Shown here piece after piece: positions 34,348-42,739 of a stretch of DNA of 64,000 bases (positions within the stretch are counted from its first letter, which is position 1; every line of letters begins with the position of its first letter). The stretch spans positions 55,257 to 119,256 of the forward strand of contig NZ_JASERU010000011.1 of NCBI RefSeq assembly GCF_030504985.1. The letters run 5' to 3'. The DNA is from Fulvimonas sp. R45. Its GTDB lineage: Bacteria; Pseudomonadota; Gammaproteobacteria; Xanthomonadales; Rhodanobacteraceae. The notes below the pieces were generated by a model that saw only the letters and a list, made by a program, of their open reading frames with translations, did not search any database and was not told the DNA's origin. A program made the translations under genes and the position numbers.

Positions 34348-35244
34348 TCATTCGGCGATCTCCACGAACAGGTCTTCCAGCCCCAACGCGTCGATGCGTG
34401 CCCCGGGCAGGCGCGCCGCTTCCGGCCACTGGCCACGCGCGTCGCGTTCCACCACCAGGCTGAGGCTGCCGTCCTCGTGGCGGCGCCGCCCCAGCGCCTG
34501 CGCGGGTGCGGCCGCGCTCGTCTTCGCCGGCAGCCAAAGGCGGGCGTAGCGTTCCTTGGTCTCGTCCACGCCACAGTGCAGCAGCAGGCGGCCTTCGTGC
34601 AGGAAGGCGATCTCCGAGGCCACGCGCTCCAGGTCGGAGACGATGTGGGTGGAGAACAGCACCGTGGTGCCGGACTCGCCCGCGCGCAGCGCCACCTCGC
34701 GCAGCAGTTCGCGGCGCGCGACGGGGTCGAGCGCGGCGGCGGGTTCGTCCAGCACCAGCAGCTCCGGCTGCGAGGCCAGCGCGCGGATCAGGTCCACGCG
34801 CTGGCGCTCGCCGGGCGAGAGCTTGGCCAGCAGCTTGTTCGGCTGGATCTTCCAGCGCTCCAGCGTCTTGTGCGCGAACGCGGCGTCCCAGCGCGGGTAG
34901 AAACGGCCCACGTAGTCCAGCATCTGCTGCGCGGTGAGCCAGGCCAGCGCCTCGGGCTGCTGCGGCACGTAGGCGAGGCGCGCCTTGGCGTCGTCGGACA
35001 GCCTCAGCGCCGGCTCGCCGAACACGCGCGCCTCGCCGGACAGCGGCTGCAGCAGGCCCAGCATCGCGCGGATCAGCGTGGACTTGCCGGCGCCGTTGCG
35101 CCCGATCAGGCCCAGCACGCTGCCCGGCTCCAGCGCGAGGTCCACCCCGCACAGCACGTTGCCGCCTTCGTAGCAATGGGTGAGGCCGCGCGCGGCGAGT
35201 GGCGCGGCGGCGGTGGGCGTGATGTCCTGCGGCATGGCGTTCAT
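34348..35244 (-). CDS. ABC transporter ATP-binding protein (YtrB-like)
   Basis: This ATPase of 298 residues has Walker A GRNGAGKST, Q-loop YVPQQPEALAWL, signature LSPGERQRV (Pro in place of the second Gly), Walker B LLVLDEP and H-loop STHIVSD. The roughly 80 residues beyond the nucleotide-binding core resemble the C-terminal tail of efflux or antibiotic-type exporters. It sits between a CPBP protease gene and a polytopic membrane protein under a GntR regulator. Efflux of an envelope-active compound is inferred from this arrangement. Confidence 0.88.
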   Translation of the reverse strand: MNAMPQDITPTAAAPLAARGLTHCYEGGNVLCGVDLALEPGSVLGLIGRNGAGKSTLIRAMLGLLQPLSGEARVFGEPALRLSDDAKARLAYVPQQPEALAWLTAQQMLDYVGRFYPRWDAAFAHKTLERWKIQPNKLLAKLSPGERQRVDLIRALASQPELLVLDEPAAALDPVARRELLREVALRAGESGTTVLFSTHIVSDLERVASEIAFLHEGRLLLHCGVDETKERYARLWLPAKTSAAAPAQALGRRRHEDGSLSLVVERDARGQWPEAARLPGARIDALGLEDLFVEIAE

Positions 35245-35332
35245 GGTCTTTCCCCCGGTGTCGATCAGTGGCGGCGCGGGTGCCGCGGTGGTGTGGCGTG
35301 ACCGGCGCCCCTGTGGCGGCGCGATGTCGGTG

Positions 35333-36103
35333 TCATGGCGCGGGCGTCCCGGTGGCGGGCGGCGCGTCGACGGGCATCGGCAGGAACGCGGCGCGCAGGT
35401 CGACCAGCACGTGCAGCAGCATCGGCGGCAGCAGGCTGCCGGTGGCCCAGTACAGCCAGGCGAACAGGCCGCCGAGAAGGGCGGTCGCCAGGATGCCGGT
35501 CCAACCCTGGTAGAGATGCGCCCAGCCGAAGGCCAGCGACGCCAGCGCGATCGGCACGGCGACAGGCGCGTGCGGCAGCAGCGCGAACAGCAGGCCCAGG
35601 CCGAAGCCGCGCCAGATCACTTCCTCGGTGACGCCGGCGGTGAACGCCAGCACGACGAAGCCACGGCGCTCGGCGCGGCCGCGCGGCAGCATGCGCAGCA
35701 GCCTGTCACCGCCGGCGATGCGCGGGGCCGGTGTCGCCTTCCCGCGCCGTCGCGCCGTCGCCAGCCCGATGGCGAGGCCGCCCACGGCCGCCAGCGCGAT
35801 GCCCGTCACGAAGCCCGCGACCAGTCCGCCATGGGCGCCCGATAGCGACCAGCCCGGTGGCCAGTGCGGCAGCCGCAGGCCCAGTTGCGCCGGCGTCCAG
35901 CCGGCCAGCACCAGGGTCACCAGCAGCGTGGCCAGCAGCAGCGCCCAGCCCTGCCAGGTCCACTGGCGATAGAAGCGCAGCCGCGCGCCGGGCTCGCCCG
36001 CGTCCAGCGCGGCCAGCAGGCGGCGGTGGCCGCGGCGGCCCAGCAGCGGTTCGGCAGTCAGCAGGTAGAGCGCAAGCGCGGCGGTGGCGAAGGTGGCGAG
36101 CAT
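35333..36103 (-). CDS. CPBP family intramembrane metalloprotease
   Basis: This is an Abi/CAAX-like intramembrane protease of 256 residues with about eight hydrophobic segments. The catalytic motifs are visible: TEEVIWRGFG (the EE-x3-R motif), FGWAHLYQG (the first His), and the second His in MLLHVLVDL. The start is 1 nt after the stop of the GntR regulator, so it is cotranslated. Such proteases often accompany export or bacteriocin-related ABC operons. Confidence 0.88.
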   Translation of the reverse strand: MLATFATAALALYLLTAEPLLGRRGHRRLLAALDAGEPGARLRFYRQWTWQGWALLLATLLVTLVLAGWTPAQLGLRLPHWPPGWSLSGAHGGLVAGFVTGIALAAVGGLAIGLATARRRGKATPAPRIAGGDRLLRMLPRGRAERRGFVVLAFTAGVTEEVIWRGFGLGLLFALLPHAPVAVPIALASLAFGWAHLYQGWTGILATALLGGLFAWLYWATGSLLPPMLLHVLVDLRAAFLPMPVDAPPATGTPAP

Positions 36104-36104
36104 G

Positions 36105-36488
36105 TCATTCCCCCAGCAGCTTCGACAGCCGGCGCAGCACCGGCTCGGGCGGCAGTTCCAGTTCGCGCGCGTGGCGCGCCAGCGCCAGCAGTTGCGGTTC
36201 CAGCAGCGCCAGCCGCTGCGCCTGGGTGTGCGCGGCCCGCTGCGTGGCGGCCACCGCCATGCCCTTGCCGCGCAGGCGTTCCAGCAGGCCCTCGCCCTCG
36301 GCGATGCCGTAAGCGCGCGACACCGTCATCGGATTGATCGCGTGGAAGCCCGCCACCTCGCGCACCGAGGGCAGCAGTTCGCCCGGCGACAGCTGGCCGC
36401 CGGCGATCAGCCGGCGCAGCTGCTCGACGATCTGCCGGTAGATCGGCTCGGGCGCGTTCGGCTGGATCGTGAGCAGGGAGGCATCCAT
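36105..36488 (-). CDS. GntR family regulator, YtrA subfamily
   Basis: This is a short one-domain GntR repressor of 127 residues. The winged helix is clear: PIYRQIVEQLRRLIAGGQL, SPGELLPSVREVAG, and HAINPMTVSRAYGIAEGEGL. The small C-terminal helix pair replaces a ligand domain, as in the YtrA group that controls ABC transporter operons. I chose the ATG at 36488; an in-frame ATG at 36512 also exists, and both lie in a 28-bp palindrome that is probably its own operator. It is the first gene of a leftward operon running through CPBP, ABC ATPase and permease. Confidence 0.88.
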   Translation of the reverse strand: MDASLLTIQPNAPEPIYRQIVEQLRRLIAGGQLSPGELLPSVREVAGFHAINPMTVSRAYGIAEGEGLLERLRGKGMAVAATQRAAHTQAQRLALLEPQLLALARHARELELPPEPVLRRLSKLLGE

Positions 36489-36513
36489 GTGTATCAATAC
36501 AACAATACACATG
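36486..36513. promoter_or_regulatory. 28-bp palindromic operator over the gntR start
   Basis: CATGTGTAT and ATACACATG form a perfect 9-bp dyad separated by 10 nt. YtrA-type regulators bind long-spaced TGTA/TACA dyads of this kind. On the minus strand a TTGACT -35 element and a TTGTAT -10-like element 17 nt apart overlap the dyad, so a bound repressor would cover both the promoter and the start codon. Confidence 0.75.
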
Positions 36514-36558
36514 GCCGGCAGTCAAGCGTGACCTCCGGCAGGGCCGGGCGCATGCCTC

Positions 36559-36570
36559 TACAATGCCCCC
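36559..36570 (+). promoter_or_regulatory. Extended -10 region of xthA, likely leaderless
   Basis: TACAAT at 36559-36564 matches the sigma-70 -10 consensus at five of six positions and ends exactly 6 nt before the xthA ATG. Transcription would therefore begin at or next to the A of the start codon. No ribosome site is present (the sequence before the ATG is a C-run), consistent with a leaderless mRNA. The -35 region is weak. Confidence 0.5.
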
Positions 36571-37350
36571 ATGAAGATCGCCTCCTGGAACGTGAACTCG
36601 CTGAAGGTGCGCCTGCCGCACCTCACCCAGTGGCTGGCCGACGCCCGGCCGGACGTGGTGGCGCTGCAGGAAACCAAGCTGGAGGACGCCAAGTTCCCGG
36701 TCGACGAACTGGCCGCCGCCGGCTACCGCAGCGTGTACGCGGGGCAGAAGACCTACAACGGCGTGGCGATCCTCGCCCGCGACGGGCTGGCCGAGTTCGC
36801 CGACGTGGTCACCGACATCCCTGGCCTGGACGACCCGCAGCGGCGCATCCTCGCCGCCACCGTGGGCGGCGTGCGCGTGGTCGACCTGTACGTGGTCAAC
36901 GGCAAGGCGGTCGGCGACGAGAAGTACGACTACAAGCTGCGCTGGCTGGCGAAGGTGCGCGAGTTCCTCGCGCGCGAACTGGAGCGCCACCCGGGCCTGG
37001 TCGTGCTGGGCGATTTCAACATCGCGCCGGACGACCGCGACGTGTACGACCCGGCCGGCTGGGGCGAGGACGTCCTCTGCTCGCCGCCCGAGCGCGCGGC
37101 GCTGCAGGCGATCACCGGGCTCGGCCTGCACGACAGTTTCCGCCTGTTCGAATCCGAAGGCGGGCACTTCAGCTGGTGGGACTACCGGCAGGCCGCGTTC
37201 CGGCGCAACATGGGCCTGCGCATCGACCTGATCCTGGTGGGCGAGGCCCTGAAGCCGGCCGCGCGCGCCGCCGGCATCGACCGCGAGCCGCGCCGCTGGG
37301 AACGCCCCTCCGACCACACGCCGGTGACGGTGGAACTGGACATCCGATGA
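36571..37350 (+). CDS. xthA: Exodeoxyribonuclease III / AP endonuclease
   Basis: This DNA repair enzyme cuts at abasic sites and degrades duplex DNA from the 3' end. The 259-residue product has the full set of family motifs: IASWNVNSLKVR at the N-terminus, LQETKLED (metal-binding Glu), the catalytic LGDFNIAP, and the C-terminal RIDLILVG and SDHTPV (catalytic His). Its last bases overlap the start of the following YecA-like gene. It is divergent from the gntR operon across an 82 nt gap. Confidence 0.96.
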   Translation: MKIASWNVNSLKVRLPHLTQWLADARPDVVALQETKLEDAKFPVDELAAAGYRSVYAGQKTYNGVAILARDGLAEFADVVTDIPGLDDPQRRILAATVGGVRVVDLYVVNGKAVGDEKYDYKLRWLAKVREFLARELERHPGLVVLGDFNIAPDDRDVYDPAGWGEDVLCSPPERAALQAITGLGLHDSFRLFESEGGHFSWWDYRQAAFRRNMGLRIDLILVGEALKPAARAAGIDREPRRWERPSDHTPVTVELDIR

Positions 37351-38027
37351 GCGACAAGACCGACTGGCCCAGCTCCCTCGACGACGACGAACTGGACGAA
37401 CTGGACCGCTACCTGCGCGCCCACACGCAGGAGGGCGACGGCCGCCTGCTGCTGGACGGCGTGCACGGCCTGCTCAGCGCGCTAGCGGTAGGACCGCTGC
37501 AGGTGCTGCCGGAGGAATGGTTGCCCGAGGTGCTGCACGAGCCGTTCGCCGATCCCGACGAAGGCAACCGCGTGCTGGCACTGCTGGCCAAGCTCAACGA
37601 TTCCATCGGCGCCGAGCTGGACGTGGACGCCTACGAGCCGATCCTCGGCGAGGTGGAGACCGACACCGGCCCGGCGCTGTCCGCCGCCGGCTGGTGCGAG
37701 GGCTTCAGCCGCGGCATCGACCTGCGCGCGGGGTTGTGGGAGAAGCGCCTGGCCGACGATCCCGACCTGATGGAAATGCTCGGCCCGGTGATGGCGCTGG
37801 CGGTGGACGAGGGCATCCTCAACGCCGAGGCGGAGTTCGACAAGCTCAGCGACGAGGAATACGACGACTGCCTGTCGCAGCTGCCGGCGGTGCTGGTGGC
37901 GGTGAACCACTACTGGTACCAGCACCCCGCCACCGAGGCCGAACTGGATGCGATGGCCGAGCGCAGCGCCGCCGAGGGTGACGACCCGCAGCCGCCGCGC
38001 CAGCGCAGCGGGCACTGGGTGCACTGA
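37347..38027 (+). CDS. UPF0149/YecA family protein
   Basis: This soluble acidic protein of 226 residues belongs to the UPF0149 (YecA/YgfB-like) family. The markers are LLLDGVHGLLSALAVGP, EEWLPEVL and AAGWCEGFSRGIDL. The ATG overlaps the xthA stop. The C-terminus is a polar tail ending in GHWVH, with no SEC-C zinc motif. The function of the family is not established. Confidence 0.88.
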   Translation: MSDKTDWPSSLDDDELDELDRYLRAHTQEGDGRLLLDGVHGLLSALAVGPLQVLPEEWLPEVLHEPFADPDEGNRVLALLAKLNDSIGAELDVDAYEPILGEVETDTGPALSAAGWCEGFSRGIDLRAGLWEKRLADDPDLMEMLGPVMALAVDEGILNAEAEFDKLSDEEYDDCLSQLPAVLVAVNHYWYQHPATEAELDAMAERSAAEGDDPQPPRQRSGHWVH

Positions 38028-38130
38028 GAGCCTGTTCCCGCGGCGGAACGATGCGTTCCCGTCGTGGCGCTTGGATCACGCGCGCCGCGCGACCATCTTG
38101 GCGGCATCACTTGCCACGGGGAGTTCCGCC

Positions 38131-38964
38131 ATGAGCGAACGCCGCATCCTCCGCCGCATCCGCGGCATCGACACCGCCGACGGCGCCGGCGTGAAGCTGA
38201 AGCGCATCATCGGCCAGCCCGGGCTGGACATGCTCGATCCCTTCCTGCTGCTGGACGAATTCCGCTCCGACAGCGCCGACGACTACATCGCCGGTTTCCC
38301 CGAGCATCCGCACCGCGGCTTCGAGACCGTCACCTACATGCTCGCCGGCCACATGCGGCACGGCGACAACCACGGCAACCAGGGCGACCTCGGCCCCGGC
38401 AGCGTGCAGTGGATGACCGCCGGGCGCGGCATCCTGCACTCGGAGATGCCGCAGCAGGAGAACGGCCTGATGTGGGGCTTCCAGCTGTGGGTGAACCTGC
38501 CCGCCGCGGACAAGATGACCGCGCCGCGCTACCAGGACATCGCGCCGGAACGCATTCCCGCGGTGCAGCCGGCCGATGGCGTCACGGCCAGGGTGATCGC
38601 CGGCGCGCTGGCCGGCGCCACCGGCCCGGTCGAGGGCATCGCCACCGCGCCGGTGTACCTGGACCTCGCGCTGCAGCCGGGCGCGCAGGTGGAGATCCCG
38701 CTGCCGGCGGGCCACCACGCCTTCGCCTACGTGTTCGACGGCGAGGCGGCCGAGGTGGCCGGCCAGCGGCTGGGCCGCAGCGAGCTGGCGGTGCTGTCCG
38801 ACGGCGACCGCGTGCGGGTGGCCGGCGGCGGCTCGCCGGCGCGCGTGCTGCTGGTGGCCGGCCGACCGCTGGCCGAACCGGTGGCGCGCTACGGTCCGTT
38901 CGTGATGAACACGCCCGAGCAGATCCACGAGGCCATCGCCGACTTCCGCGCCGGGCGGTTCTGA
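38131..38964 (+). CDS. Pirin family protein
   Basis: This bicupin protein of 277 residues has pirin metal ligands in FPEHPHRGFETVTYMLAGHM (His pair) and in GILHSEMPQ (His, Glu). Bacterial pirins can act as quercetin dioxygenases or as redox-sensing partners of other proteins; which applies here is not evident. A GGGGAG ribosome site precedes the ATG at 38131. It appears to be a single-gene unit and converges with gntK across a G/C hairpin. Confidence 0.92.
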   Translation: MSERRILRRIRGIDTADGAGVKLKRIIGQPGLDMLDPFLLLDEFRSDSADDYIAGFPEHPHRGFETVTYMLAGHMRHGDNHGNQGDLGPGSVQWMTAGRGILHSEMPQQENGLMWGFQLWVNLPAADKMTAPRYQDIAPERIPAVQPADGVTARVIAGALAGATGPVEGIATAPVYLDLALQPGAQVEIPLPAGHHAFAYVFDGEAAEVAGQRLGRSELAVLSDGDRVRVAGGGSPARVLLVAGRPLAEPVARYGPFVMNTPEQIHEAIADFRAGRF

Positions 38965-38975
38965 GGCACGGCGCG

Positions 38976-39003
38976 CCCTCCCTCCCGCATGCGGGGGAGG
39001 GCG
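38976..39003. terminator. G/C hairpin between convergent pirin and gntK genes
   Basis: CCCTCCCGC-AT-GCGGGGGAGGG forms a long stem in the 46 nt gap between two converging genes. It resembles the REP-like hairpins elsewhere in the window and probably serves both directions, although there is no T-run. Confidence 0.5.
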
Positions 39004-39010
39004 TGGCGCG

Positions 39011-39517
39011 TCATCGCCGGGCCAGCCACGCCCGCGCCTGCGCCAGCATCGCCTCCGGCGGTGCCGGCGGCAGCACCAGCGCGCCTTCGTCCGCCGCCGG
39101 TTCCTCCAGCGTGGCGAGCTGGCTGTCCAGCAGCGCCGGCGGCATGAAGTGGCTGCGTTCGCGCATGCGCCGGCGCAGTTCGCCGGGCGGCACCGGCAGG
39201 TAGATGAAGCGCAGCGGCCCGGCCTGGCGGAGCGTGTCGCGGTAGGCGCGTTTCAGTGCCGAGCAGGACGCCACCACGCTGCGTCCCGCGTGCAGATGGC
39301 CGGCGATCGCCGCCGCCAGCGCGGCCAGCCATGGTGCGCGGTCGGCGTCGTCCAGCGGCAGGCCCGCGCGCATGCGGGCGATGTTCGCGGCCGGGTGGAA
39401 GTCGTCGCCCTCCAGGAACGGCCAGCCCCCGGCCGCGGCCAGCGCCGCGCCGAGGCTGCTCTTGCCGCAGCCGGACACGCCCATCACCACCACGCCCACC
39501 GGGCCGTTGCCATCCAT
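39011..39517 (-). CDS. gntK: Gluconokinase
   Basis: This enzyme phosphorylates gluconate to 6-phosphogluconate. The product has 168 residues from the ATG at 39517. The P-loop is VMGVSGCGKSSLG, followed by the family block EGDDFHPAANIARMRAGLPL, then CSALKRAYRD and FIYLPVP. The length and motifs fit the thermoresistant GntK family. An in-frame start at 39547 is less likely because it adds a basic leader absent from the family. No gluconate permease is adjacent. Confidence 0.93.
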   Translation of the reverse strand: MDGNGPVGVVVMGVSGCGKSSLGAALAAAGGWPFLEGDDFHPAANIARMRAGLPLDDADRAPWLAALAAAIAGHLHAGRSVVASCSALKRAYRDTLRQAGPLRFIYLPVPPGELRRRMRERSHFMPPALLDSQLATLEEPAADEGALVLPPAPPEAMLAQARAWLARR

Positions 39518-39679
39518 CGTCGAGACCTGCCGCACACGCCGGCCCACCAGTCTACCCGGGTGCTTGAATCCCGCCGCGGATCGTCGTTAAATAAAGATTA
39601 ATCCAAGCTGCTTCAATTGCCTGTAAGCTATTTTCGTAGAGCTTCTGGCAGAAACACTCAATAACTTGCTGATTTCACG

Positions 39680-40132
39680 ATGATTATCTGGACCGCCCTG
39701 CTGCTGTGCCTCTCCACCATCGCGCTGTGCGCGGTGAAGCGGGTGCCGGCCGGCCAGGTCTACAGCCTGCATCGCCACGGCAAGCCGGTGCGCCTGCTGC
39801 AGCCGGGCACCCACGTGGTGATGCCGCTGCTGGAGCGGGTGGCGCACCGCATCGACCTCAACGGCCAGGTGCTGCGTTTCGAGGAACCGCTGGCCGATGC
39901 GCGCGACGTGCGCGGCACCGTCTACTGGCAGGTGCTGGAGCCGGAGCGTGCCGATGCGGTGATCGACCAGGCCGACCAGCTGATCCGCCACGGCGCGCTG
40001 GAGGCCCTGCGCGGCGAGGCGGTGCCCGCCGTCGACAACCGCGCGCTGGGTTCGGCGCTAAAGCAGCGCCTCAACGGCCTGCTGCGCGAGCGCGGCGTGA
40101 TGGTGACCCGGGTGGAGCTGGACTTCGCCTGA
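39680..40132 (+). CDS. Truncated slipin/SPFH (band 7) protein
   Basis: The 150-residue product has one N-terminal membrane segment (MIIWTALLLCLSTIALCAV) and the first part of an SPFH domain (KRVPAGQVYSLHRHGKPVRLLQPGTHVVMPLL, then VYWQVLEPERADAVI and VTRVELDF). It stops where full-length slipins continue into a coiled coil of 80-100 residues. No continuation is visible in another frame downstream, so this is either a natural short form or an old truncation. It is preceded by an unusually AT-rich stretch and followed by an intrinsic terminator. Confidence 0.75.
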   Translation: MIIWTALLLCLSTIALCAVKRVPAGQVYSLHRHGKPVRLLQPGTHVVMPLLERVAHRIDLNGQVLRFEEPLADARDVRGTVYWQVLEPERADAVIDQADQLIRHGALEALRGEAVPAVDNRALGSALKQRLNGLLRERGVMVTRVELDFA

Positions 40133-40195
40133 TGCCCAAATAACGCGCAGGGCCGCCCGAGAGCGCCCGCGCCGAGGGGAGTTGCAACGCCTTGA

Positions 40196-40220
40196 CCCGC
40201 CGCCCGGCGGGTTTTCCTTT
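40196..40220 (+). terminator. Rho-independent terminator after the slipin gene
   Basis: CCCGCC-GCCC-GGCGGG (40196-40211) followed immediately by TTTTCCTTTT. This is the clearest textbook terminator in the region and isolates rsmG-parAB from the slipin gene. Confidence 0.85.
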
Positions 40221-40259
40221 TCTTGGCCGGGCCGGATACTGCACGGCCCGCCCCCCGCC

Positions 40260-40931
40260 ATGGACACCCGCATGACCGCACGCGCCGACCTGCACCGCCA
40301 GCTCGAACACGGCGTGGCCGCGCTCGGCCTGGCGCTGCCGGCCGGCGCGCCGGAACGCCTGCTGGACTACGTGGCCCTGCTGGAGCGCTGGAACGCCGCC
40401 TACAACCTCACCGCGGTGCGCGACCCGGCCGAGATGGTCACCCGCCACCTGCTCGATTCGCTGGCGATCCTGCCCTTCGTCGAAGGCGCGACCCTGGCCG
40501 ACCTCGGCACCGGCCCCGGCCTGCCCGGCATCCCGCTGGCGATCGCCGCGCCGGGGCGGCAGGTGCTGCTGGTGGACTCCAACGGCAAGAAGGTGCGCTT
40601 CCTGCGCGAGGCGATCCGCGCGCTGAGGCTGGACGGCGTGCGCGCCGTGCAGTCGCGGGTGGAGCAGGTCGAGGGCACGTTCGATTGCGTCACCGCGCGC
40701 GCCTTCGCCAGCCTCGCCGACATGCTGGCCTGGGGCGGCCACCTGCTGGCGCCCGGCGGCATCTGGCTGGCGATGAAGGGCAGGGCGCCGGACGACGAGC
40801 TGCCCGGCGTGCCGCCCGGCTTCGCGGTACGCGGCGTGCACGACCTGGCCGTGCCCGGGCTGGACGCCGGCCGCTGCCTGGTGGTGATGGGCCGCGCCGG
40901 GCCGGGCCCATCGACGGGGCCGGCCTGCTAA
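40260..40931 (+). CDS. rsmG: 16S rRNA (guanine-N7) methyltransferase RsmG
   Basis: This protein methylates G527 of 16S rRNA using SAM. The product has 223 residues. The family motifs are WNAAYNLTAVRDPAEMVTRH, HLLDSLA, the SAM loop DLGTGPGLPGIPLAI, and VTARAFASLADML. An alternative ATG lies four codons later. It is directly followed by parA-parB, the arrangement found near the replication origin in many bacteria. Confidence 0.94.
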   Translation: MDTRMTARADLHRQLEHGVAALGLALPAGAPERLLDYVALLERWNAAYNLTAVRDPAEMVTRHLLDSLAILPFVEGATLADLGTGPGLPGIPLAIAAPGRQVLLVDSNGKKVRFLREAIRALRLDGVRAVQSRVEQVEGTFDCVTARAFASLADMLAWGGHLLAPGGIWLAMKGRAPDDELPGVPPGFAVRGVHDLAVPGLDAGRCLVVMGRAGPGPSTGPAC

Positions 40932-40969
40932 TCTAGCCCCCTTTCGCACGCGCACGGTACCGACGACCC

Positions 40970-41827
40970 ATGGCCCGCATCATCGCCGTCGCCAACCAGA
41001 AGGGCGGTGTCGGCAAGACCACCACCGCCGTCAACCTCGCCGCCGCGCTGGCCGCGGCGAAGCGCAAGGTGCTGCTGGTCGACCTCGATCCGCAGGGCAA
41101 CGCCACCATGGCGTCGGGCGTGGACAAGCACGAGGCCAGGCCGAACGGCTGCGAGGTGCTGCTGGACGAGGCGCCGATCGACCGGGCCATCGTCACCACC
41201 GAGGCGCACTACGACCTGCTGCCCGGCAACGGCGACCTCACCGCGGCCGAGCTCAAGCTGATGGACGCGCTGGCCCGCGAGAGCCGGCTGAAGGAGCAGC
41301 TGGCCAAGGTGGCCGGCCGCTACGACACCATCCTGATCGACTGCCCGCCCTCGCTGCACCTGCTCACCCTCAATGCGCTGACCGCGGCCGACGGCCTGCT
41401 GATCCCGGTGCAGTGCGAGTACTTCGCGCTGGAGGGCCTGTCCAGCCTGCTCGACACGGTGAAGGCGGTGCGCCAGCGGCTGAACCCCTCGCTCGAGATC
41501 GAGGGCCTGCTGCGCACCATGTACGACGTGCGCAACAACCTCGGCAACGAGGTCTCCGCCCAGCTCACCCAGCACTTCGGCGACAAGGTGCTGCGCTCGA
41601 TCATCCCGCGCAACGTGCGCCTGGCCGAGGCGCCCAGCCACGGCCAGCCGATCCACCTGTACGACCGCAGCTCGCGCGGCGCGATCGCCTACATCGGCCT
41701 GGCCGGCGAGGTCATCCGTCGCGAGCGCGGCGCCCAGGCGGCGGTGAACGCGCTGCACGACATGCACGGCGACGGCGTCCGCGAAGACGTGGTCGACACC
41801 GCGTCGTACCTACACCAGGAGCACTGA
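40970..41827 (+). CDS. parA: Chromosome-partitioning ATPase ParA (Soj)
   Basis: This is a Walker-type ATPase that positions ParB-bound origins. The product has 285 residues. The deviant Walker A motif KGGVGKTTT follows the IAVANQ start; ILIDCPP is Walker B; NNLGNEVSAQLTQHFG and RLAEAPSHGQPI are typical of chromosomal Soj proteins, which lack the N-terminal DNA-binding domain of plasmid ParA. parB starts 5 nt after the stop. Confidence 0.96.
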   Translation: MARIIAVANQKGGVGKTTTAVNLAAALAAAKRKVLLVDLDPQGNATMASGVDKHEARPNGCEVLLDEAPIDRAIVTTEAHYDLLPGNGDLTAAELKLMDALARESRLKEQLAKVAGRYDTILIDCPPSLHLLTLNALTAADGLLIPVQCEYFALEGLSSLLDTVKAVRQRLNPSLEIEGLLRTMYDVRNNLGNEVSAQLTQHFGDKVLRSIIPRNVRLAEAPSHGQPIHLYDRSSRGAIAYIGLAGEVIRRERGAQAAVNALHDMHGDGVREDVVDTASYLHQEH

Positions 41828-41832
41828 TACCG

Positions 41833-42711
41833 ATGGCCGCCGCGAAGAAACGGGGACTGGGACGCGGGCTGGACGCCCTGCTGGGCGGCGACGCCGCCGC
41901 GGCGCCGGCGGCCGCCGGCGGGCCGGAGCAGGACGGCCCGCTGCGCAACCTGCCGATCCAGCGCATCCGCCCCGGCAAGTACCAGCCGCGCCGGCACTGG
42001 AACGAGGACGCGCTCGACGAGCTGGCCGCCTCGATCAAGGCGCAGGGCCTGATCCAGCCGGTGGTGGTGCGCGAGGTCGGCAAGGACAGCTACGAGCTGA
42101 TCGCCGGCGAGCGCCGCTGGCGCGCGGCGCAACGCGCGCAGCTGGACGAGATCCCCGCGCTGGTGAAGGTGGTGGAGGAAGCCGCCGTGCCGGCGCTGGC
42201 GCTGATCGAGAACATCCAGCGCCAGGACCTCACCCCGCTGGAAGAAGCCGACGCGCTGAAGCGCCTGATCGACGACTTCGGCCTCACCCACCAGCAGGCC
42301 GCCGACGCGGTGGGCCGCTCGCGCGCCGCCGTGTCCAACCTGCTGCGCCTCACCGAGCTGCCCGCGCCGATCAAGAAGCTGCTCGACGACGGCAAGCTGG
42401 AGATGGGCCACGCCCGCTGCCTCGTCACCCTGGACGAGGCGATCGCGCTGCCGCTGGCGCGCCGGGCCTCGACCCTGGGCTGGTCGGTGCGCGAACTGGA
42501 AGACGCCGCGCGCAAGGCGCAGACCGCGCCCAAGGGCAAGGCCAAGGCGGGCGGCGCGCGCGATCCCAACGTCGACGCGCTGGAGCGCGAGCTGGGCGAG
42601 CGCTTCGCCACCCGGGTGGAAGTGGCCCAGGGCCGCGGCGGCCGCGGCAAGCTGGTGATCCACTACCACAGCAACGACGAGCTGGACGGCATCCTCGGCA
42701 AGCTGCGCTGA
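41833..42711 (+). CDS. parB: Chromosome-partitioning protein ParB (Spo0J)
   Basis: This is the parS-binding CTPase clamp that recruits ParA and SMC. The product has 292 residues. The N-terminal KKRGLGRGLDALLG is the ParA-stimulating peptide; the CTP-binding GERRWRAA and ENIQRQDLTPLEEA motifs follow; a helix-turn-helix (THQQAADAVGRSRAAVSNLL) occupies the middle, and a C-terminal dimerisation domain ends the protein. I did not find a convincing parS site inside the window. Confidence 0.96.
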   Translation: MAAAKKRGLGRGLDALLGGDAAAAPAAAGGPEQDGPLRNLPIQRIRPGKYQPRRHWNEDALDELAASIKAQGLIQPVVVREVGKDSYELIAGERRWRAAQRAQLDEIPALVKVVEEAAVPALALIENIQRQDLTPLEEADALKRLIDDFGLTHQQAADAVGRSRAAVSNLLRLTELPAPIKKLLDDGKLEMGHARCLVTLDEAIALPLARRASTLGWSVRELEDAARKAQTAPKGKAKAGGARDPNVDALERELGERFATRVEVAQGRGGRGKLVIHYHSNDELDGILGKLR

Positions 42712-42739
42712 GGCGTGGTCGCCTCGCGCTTCCCGGGCG

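Noticed and set aside
40970..42711. Search for a parS site (TGTTTCACGTGAAACA type) near parAB
   Set aside because: No convincing match was seen by eye in or around the genes, so none is reported; a motif scan of the genome would settle it.
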